A stretch of 64,000 nucleotides of DNA from Streptomyces sp. CNH099. GTDB taxonomy: Bacteria > Actinomycetota > Actinomycetes > Streptomycetales > Streptomycetaceae. The notes under the pieces were generated by a model. That model made no database searches. It saw only the letters and a program-made list of their open reading frames with translations, and was not told the origin of the DNA. Positions 61,197-64,000 of the stretch are shown piece by piece. The DNA is taken from NCBI GenBank assembly GCA_000514715.1, contig AZWL01000007.1:62001-126000 (forward strand), written 5' to 3'. Position 1 is the first letter of the stretch. Each line of letters begins with the position of its first letter. Both the position numbers and the translations under genes were made by a program.

Positions 61197-61412
61197 TCAT
61201 CCAGGCGGCGCCGTCCATTCCCTGCCGCCGCCGGGCGCGCACAGGTGATAGACGGGCACACCGGTGTCTTCGGGGAGGGCGACGATGACGCCCGCACGCT
61301 GCTGGGGGACGTCGAGGACGATGTCCCCCCGCCGGGGAGCCCAACCGACGGCTACGTCGGCCAGAGACCGGCGGCGGGTCTCCTCCTGCGGTGAGTGTTT
61401 CGCTGCCGTCAT
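61197..61412 (-). CDS. Small conserved Streptomyces protein (71 aa)
   Basis: ATG at 61412. The core VGWAPRRGDIVLDVPQQRAGVIVALPEDTGVPVYHL resembles small proteins I recall beside XRE/HATPase pairs. No motif with known activity. It lies 39 bp after the XRE/TPR gene and 55 bp before the HATPase, so it is probably in one transcript with them. Confidence 0.65.
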   Translation of the reverse strand: MTAAKHSPQEETRRRSLADVAVGWAPRRGDIVLDVPQQRAGVIVALPEDTGVPVYHLCAPGGGREWTAPPG

Positions 61413-61451
61413 GCAACGGAAGGTATTGGCTCCGTCACAGCTGATTATGAA

Positions 61452-62717
61452 TCAGCGGAATAGCCCCTGCTCATCGAGGCGAAATCGATGCGACATGCGG
61501 CGTAGCCGTTCACGTGTGGCGGCTCGCTCGGCGTAGATGAGCTGCCGCAGGGTGGCACGGCCGATGGGGTGGTTGCGCACCAGCTCCGGCGCCAGTTGCT
61601 CGGCCTTCAGGAGTTCCTTGAGCGCCTTGTCCCGGCTGCCGTCCCAGAGAAAGGCCCTGGAGAGGTCCATGTGGTGGTGTCCTCGGCGAGAGTTCGGCAG
61701 AGCGTCGATGTGCCGCCGACGGGCTTCGCCGTTCAGCCGGTCGTTCAGCCGCAGTGCCGTGGACTGGTTGCCCATCTCCAGCTGGACGCTGATGGCGTGG
61801 ATCTCCACGTTGCCGGTGGAGAACGTCAGCGTGGCCCGATCGTGGAGCGGCGGCCCCGCGTAGGCGTCCGCCTTCTCGCCTGCCTCGCGGGCGAGGCTGA
61901 TGCGGTGTGCGGCCTCGGCCTCGTTGTTCGCTCGCGAGGCGGAGACCGCGGCACGCAGTTGCAGCGCTCCCCACAGGCGCACGGCAAGCTGGTCGTGCCG
62001 GTCGTAGTCGTCCTGGACGTTGCGCAGCGCTCTGTCGGCCAGGGCGAGGGAATCGGCCCAGTCGGCCGTCGCCCACATGTCCCACACCCGCATCCAGTCC
62101 GCGACGGCGGGCATCAGCGGGTCGCCGGACAGCCTGGCGGACCAGGCGGCGCGCTCGCACGCCATGGCGACCAGTTCGGGGTGGCCGAGGGCATGCGCGG
62201 CCGTGTGGGCGAACTTGCAGCAGATCGCGTAGATGCCGTATGCCTCCTCCCGCTCGTGCCCGTGTGAGACGTCAGCCAGAGCACGCGCCTCGCGGAACAT
62301 GTCCGGCAGGGTGCGCAGGACCGCAACGTTGGCGGCGGCGTCACGCAGTCGGTGCAGGCGCTTCATGTCCTGCCACAGGACATCCGAACTGCGCGGAGTG
62401 CCTGTGAACACGGGAGGGAGGTCGTAACGGCGCAGCTCCCGCAGGATCGACGCGGCGGCCACCTGCCACCGGGCCTCCCCCGGGGCGACCTCGTACGGCC
62501 GGTCTATCAGCTCGTTCGGGTGACAGTGCAGCGCGGCGGCCAGCTGGTTGATCAGCGTGGTGCGGTCGAGTTCCAGGCGGCCGTTCTCGACCCGGGAAAG
62601 CCACGCCTGTTTCTTGCCGACCGCCGCGGCCAGATCGGCTTGCGTCATTCCGAGCTGAAGACGTCGCCGCTTGACACGGCGTCCGATCGCCTCCTGCTCT
62701 TCCAGCGGGTACGGCAC
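61452..62717 (-). CDS. XRE-family regulator with C-terminal TPR-like domain
   Basis: About 421 residues. The HTH_XRE domain spans about 12-65 (IGRRVKRRRLQLGMTQADLA, VGKKQAWLSRVENGRLELDR). The long C-terminus is helical and rich in Ala/Arg with TPR-like spacing (ALADVSHGHEREEAYGIYA, ACERAAWSARLSGDP, DKALKELLKAEQLAPELVR). GTG 62717 is chosen for GGAG 6 bases upstream; the frame extends further without similarity. First gene of the accessory block ending in mazG-like. Possibly a peptide- or phage-responsive regulator. Confidence 0.87.
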   Translation of the reverse strand: MPYPLEEQEAIGRRVKRRRLQLGMTQADLAAAVGKKQAWLSRVENGRLELDRTTLINQLAAALHCHPNELIDRPYEVAPGEARWQVAAASILRELRRYDLPPVFTGTPRSSDVLWQDMKRLHRLRDAAANVAVLRTLPDMFREARALADVSHGHEREEAYGIYAICCKFAHTAAHALGHPELVAMACERAAWSARLSGDPLMPAVADWMRVWDMWATADWADSLALADRALRNVQDDYDRHDQLAVRLWGALQLRAAVSASRANNEAEAAHRISLAREAGEKADAYAGPPLHDRATLTFSTGNVEIHAISVQLEMGNQSTALRLNDRLNGEARRRHIDALPNSRRGHHHMDLSRAFLWDGSRDKALKELLKAEQLAPELVRNHPIGRATLRQLIYAERAATRERLRRMSHRFRLDEQGLFR

Positions 62718-62896
62718 AAGGGACTCCGTTCTTACCTCGACAACCAAAACGGTACCCGGACCGACCCGGGACAGCAGCCGGTCAGTGACGTCCGCTCCGT
62801 CCGGCACAGTCGGACCGGAGGGTGCCCCTCCGCCGGCGGGGTAGGAGGCTGCGCGTCACCGTCGCCGGTGGCCGGAGCCGCCTGCGGGCGCCGCCC

Positions 62897-62919
62897 GGCG
62901 CGCGGCGCGTCCGCGCGCC
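62897..62919 (-). terminator. Hairpin after uppS
   Basis: GGCGCGCGG pairs perfectly with CCGCGCGCC (62897-62905 with 62911-62919, 5-base loop), 27 bases past the uppS stop. Confidence 0.7.
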
Positions 62920-62945
62920 CGGCGCGCCCCGCGCGTCCGCCGGCG

Positions 62946-63791
62946 TCAGGGCGTGCGGGCCTGCGCCTCCTGCTCGACCTCGTTGGGGATGGCGCCGCCG
63001 AAGCGGCGGTCGCGGGAGGCGTACTCCACGCAGGCCCGCCACAGGTCCCGGCGGTCGAAGTCGGGCCACAGGATGTCCTGGAAGACCATCTCGGCGTAGA
63101 CGCTCTGCCAGATCAGGTAGTTGGAGGTGCGCCGCTCGCCGGAGGGCCGGATGAACAGGTCCACGTCCGGCATGTCCGGGTGGTAGAGGTACTTCGCGAA
63201 GGTGCGCTCGCTGACCTTCCTGGGGTCGAGCCGGCCGGCGGCGACCTCGTGGGCGATGGCGGCGGCGGCGTCGGCGATCTCGGCCCGGCCGCCGTAGTTG
63301 ACGCACATGTAGAGGGTCATGGCGTCGTTGCCGCGGGTCTGCTCCTCGGCGACCTGGAGTTCCTGGACGACGCTCTTCCAGAGCTTGGGCATGCGCCCGG
63401 CCCAGCGGATGCGTACGCCCATGGCGTCGAGTTCGTCGCGGCGGCGGTGGATGACGTCGCGGTTGAAGTTCATCAGGAAGCGCACCTCGTCGGGTGAGCG
63501 TTTCCAGTTCTCGGTGGAGAAGGCGTACACGGAGAGGTTCTTCACGCCCAGTTCGATGCAGCCCTTGACGACGTCGAGGACGACGGACTCGCCGACCTTG
63601 TGGCCCTCGGTGCGCGGCAGGCCGCGCTCCTTGGCCCAGCGGCCGTTGCCGTCCATGACGATCGCGACGTGCCCGGGCACCAGCTCGCCCGGCAGCTTCG
63701 GCGCCTGGGCGCCGGAGGGGTGCGGCTCGGGCGCCTTGTACGCGCTGCGCCGCCGCGTCAGGGAAGTGCCGCGCATCCCTCGTCGTGCCAT
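62946..63791 (-). CDS. uppS: Isoprenyl transferase (undecaprenyl diphosphate synthase)
   Basis: 281 residues. cis-Prenyltransferase motifs: [20 protein letters not shown] (catalytic Asp near 46), [18 protein letters not shown], and the C-terminal [24 protein letters not shown] with [22 protein letters not shown]. It builds the C55 lipid carrier for cell-wall precursors. A basic, Arg-rich N-terminal extension of about 40 residues precedes the core. Located directly downstream of recO, as in other Streptomyces. Confidence 0.96.
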   Translation of the reverse strand: MARRGMRGTSLTRRRSAYKAPEPHPSGAQAPKLPGELVPGHVAIVMDGNGRWAKERGLPRTEGHKVGESVVLDVVKGCIELGVKNLSVYAFSTENWKRSPDEVRFLMNFNRDVIHRRRDELDAMGVRIRWAGRMPKLWKSVVQELQVAEEQTRGNDAMTLYMCVNYGGRAEIADAAAAIAHEVAAGRLDPRKVSERTFAKYLYHPDMPDVDLFIRPSGERRTSNYLIWQSVYAEMVFQDILWPDFDRRDLWRACVEYASRDRRFGGAIPNEVEQEAQARTP

Positions 63792-63838
63792 GTGCCGTGC
63801 TCTCCCGTTCCTCGACGTGGCCGTCGTCCCGCTGCTCC

Positions 63839-63857
63839 GCGGCCGGCCGCCGGCCGC
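63839..63857 (-). terminator. Hairpin between recO and uppS
   Basis: GCGGCCGG-CCG-CCGGCCGC (8-bp stem) lies 51-69 bases past the recO stop, so it may attenuate read-through into uppS. Confidence 0.5.
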
Positions 63858-63907
63858 CCGCCTCTTGTCCGCCTCCTGCCCGCTGCGCGGCGGCCGAGTC
63901 CCCCCGG

Positions 63908-64000
63908 CTACCTCTCGACGTGGCGCAGCGAGCGCAGGCCCCGCTCCAGATGCCAGTGCAGATAGGCCGCGACGAGGCCGCTGCCTTCTCTGACGTGGTG
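63908..64000 (-). CDS. recO: DNA repair protein RecO, C-terminal end only
   Basis: The last 30 codons and the TAG stop are in the window: [20 protein letters not shown] is followed by RHVER. This is the C-terminus I know from Streptomyces RecO, and recO next to uppS is the expected gene order. RecO loads RecA on gapped DNA with RecF and RecR. The rest lies to the right of the window. Confidence 0.8.
   Translation of the reverse strand, partial: HHVREGSGLVAAYLHWHLERGLRSLRHVER

Overview
The window reads as chromosomal DNA of a high-GC actinomycete, most likely Streptomyces. Codons are strongly G/C-ended, GTG and TTG starts are common, and many genes are coupled through ATGA or GTGA overlaps. 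From about 12.9 kb rightwards the core genes (nirBD, nasA, ppdK, dusB, glyS, znuACB-zur, uppS, recO) follow an order I recall from Streptomyces chromosomes. That synteny is recalled, not computed. Both edges cut genes: a DegT aminotransferase on the left and recO on the right.

Layout. 1-12.9 kb looks like the right part of a specialised-metabolite cluster. It has a DegT aminotransferase and a UDP-sugar dehydrogenase (+). A tightly overlapping six-gene minus-strand operon follows (two Gfo/Idh/MocA oxidoreductases, a TIM-barrel isomerase, an M20 hydrolase, an Ldh-type oxidoreductase and a small unknown protein). Diverging from it are a methyltransferase, a UbiA prenyltransferase and a BenE-type transporter, facing an acyl-CoA ligase. 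13-20.5 kb holds a ferredoxin-reductase-like flavoprotein, dGTPase and the nitrite reductase operon. 20.6-24.6 kb is accessory: an anti-sigma-like ATPase, two small proteins, then an ArsR-rhodanese / cysteine desulfurase / methyltransferase / truncated TusA cassette bounded by a near-identical 34-35 bp direct repeat. 24.6-29.1 kb holds a TSUP permease, cutA, nitrate reductase and a sirohydrochlorin-chelatase-like gene, so nitrate and nitrite reduction and sirohaem supply sit close together.

29.2-38.4 kb carries an SDR, a Tat-exported PhoX-like protein behind a PHO-box-like repeat, an unusual Ig-like/PPOx fusion, pyruvate phosphate dikinase with a long N-terminal extension, and a debranching-type glycosidase. 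38.4-42.1 kb is a probable conflict island: an NB-ARC/TPR protein whose N-terminus carries nearly the same short motif as the C-terminus of the small helical protein encoded just upstream (amyloid-signalling-like pair), plus a divergent 89-aa/DUF6879-like pair. 42.1-54.5 kb has a DHFR-like protein, NUDIX hydrolase, a tandem hairpin repeat, dusB, a membrane Ser/Thr kinase with an extracellular peptidoglycan-binding domain, an MFS exporter divergent from a large SARP/NB-ARC regulator, an MBL hydrolase and a small zinc-finger-like protein.

54.6-64 kb holds glyS, the zinc uptake system znuA-znuC-znuB with zur (tandem Zur-box-like sites over a promoter that predicts a leaderless znuA mRNA), an accessory minus-strand block (XRE/TPR regulator, 71-aa protein, HATPase, 29-aa membrane peptide, short radical SAM protein, MazG-like protein), then uppS and the end of recO. 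I found no rRNA, tRNA, CRISPR array, complete insertion sequence or integrase.
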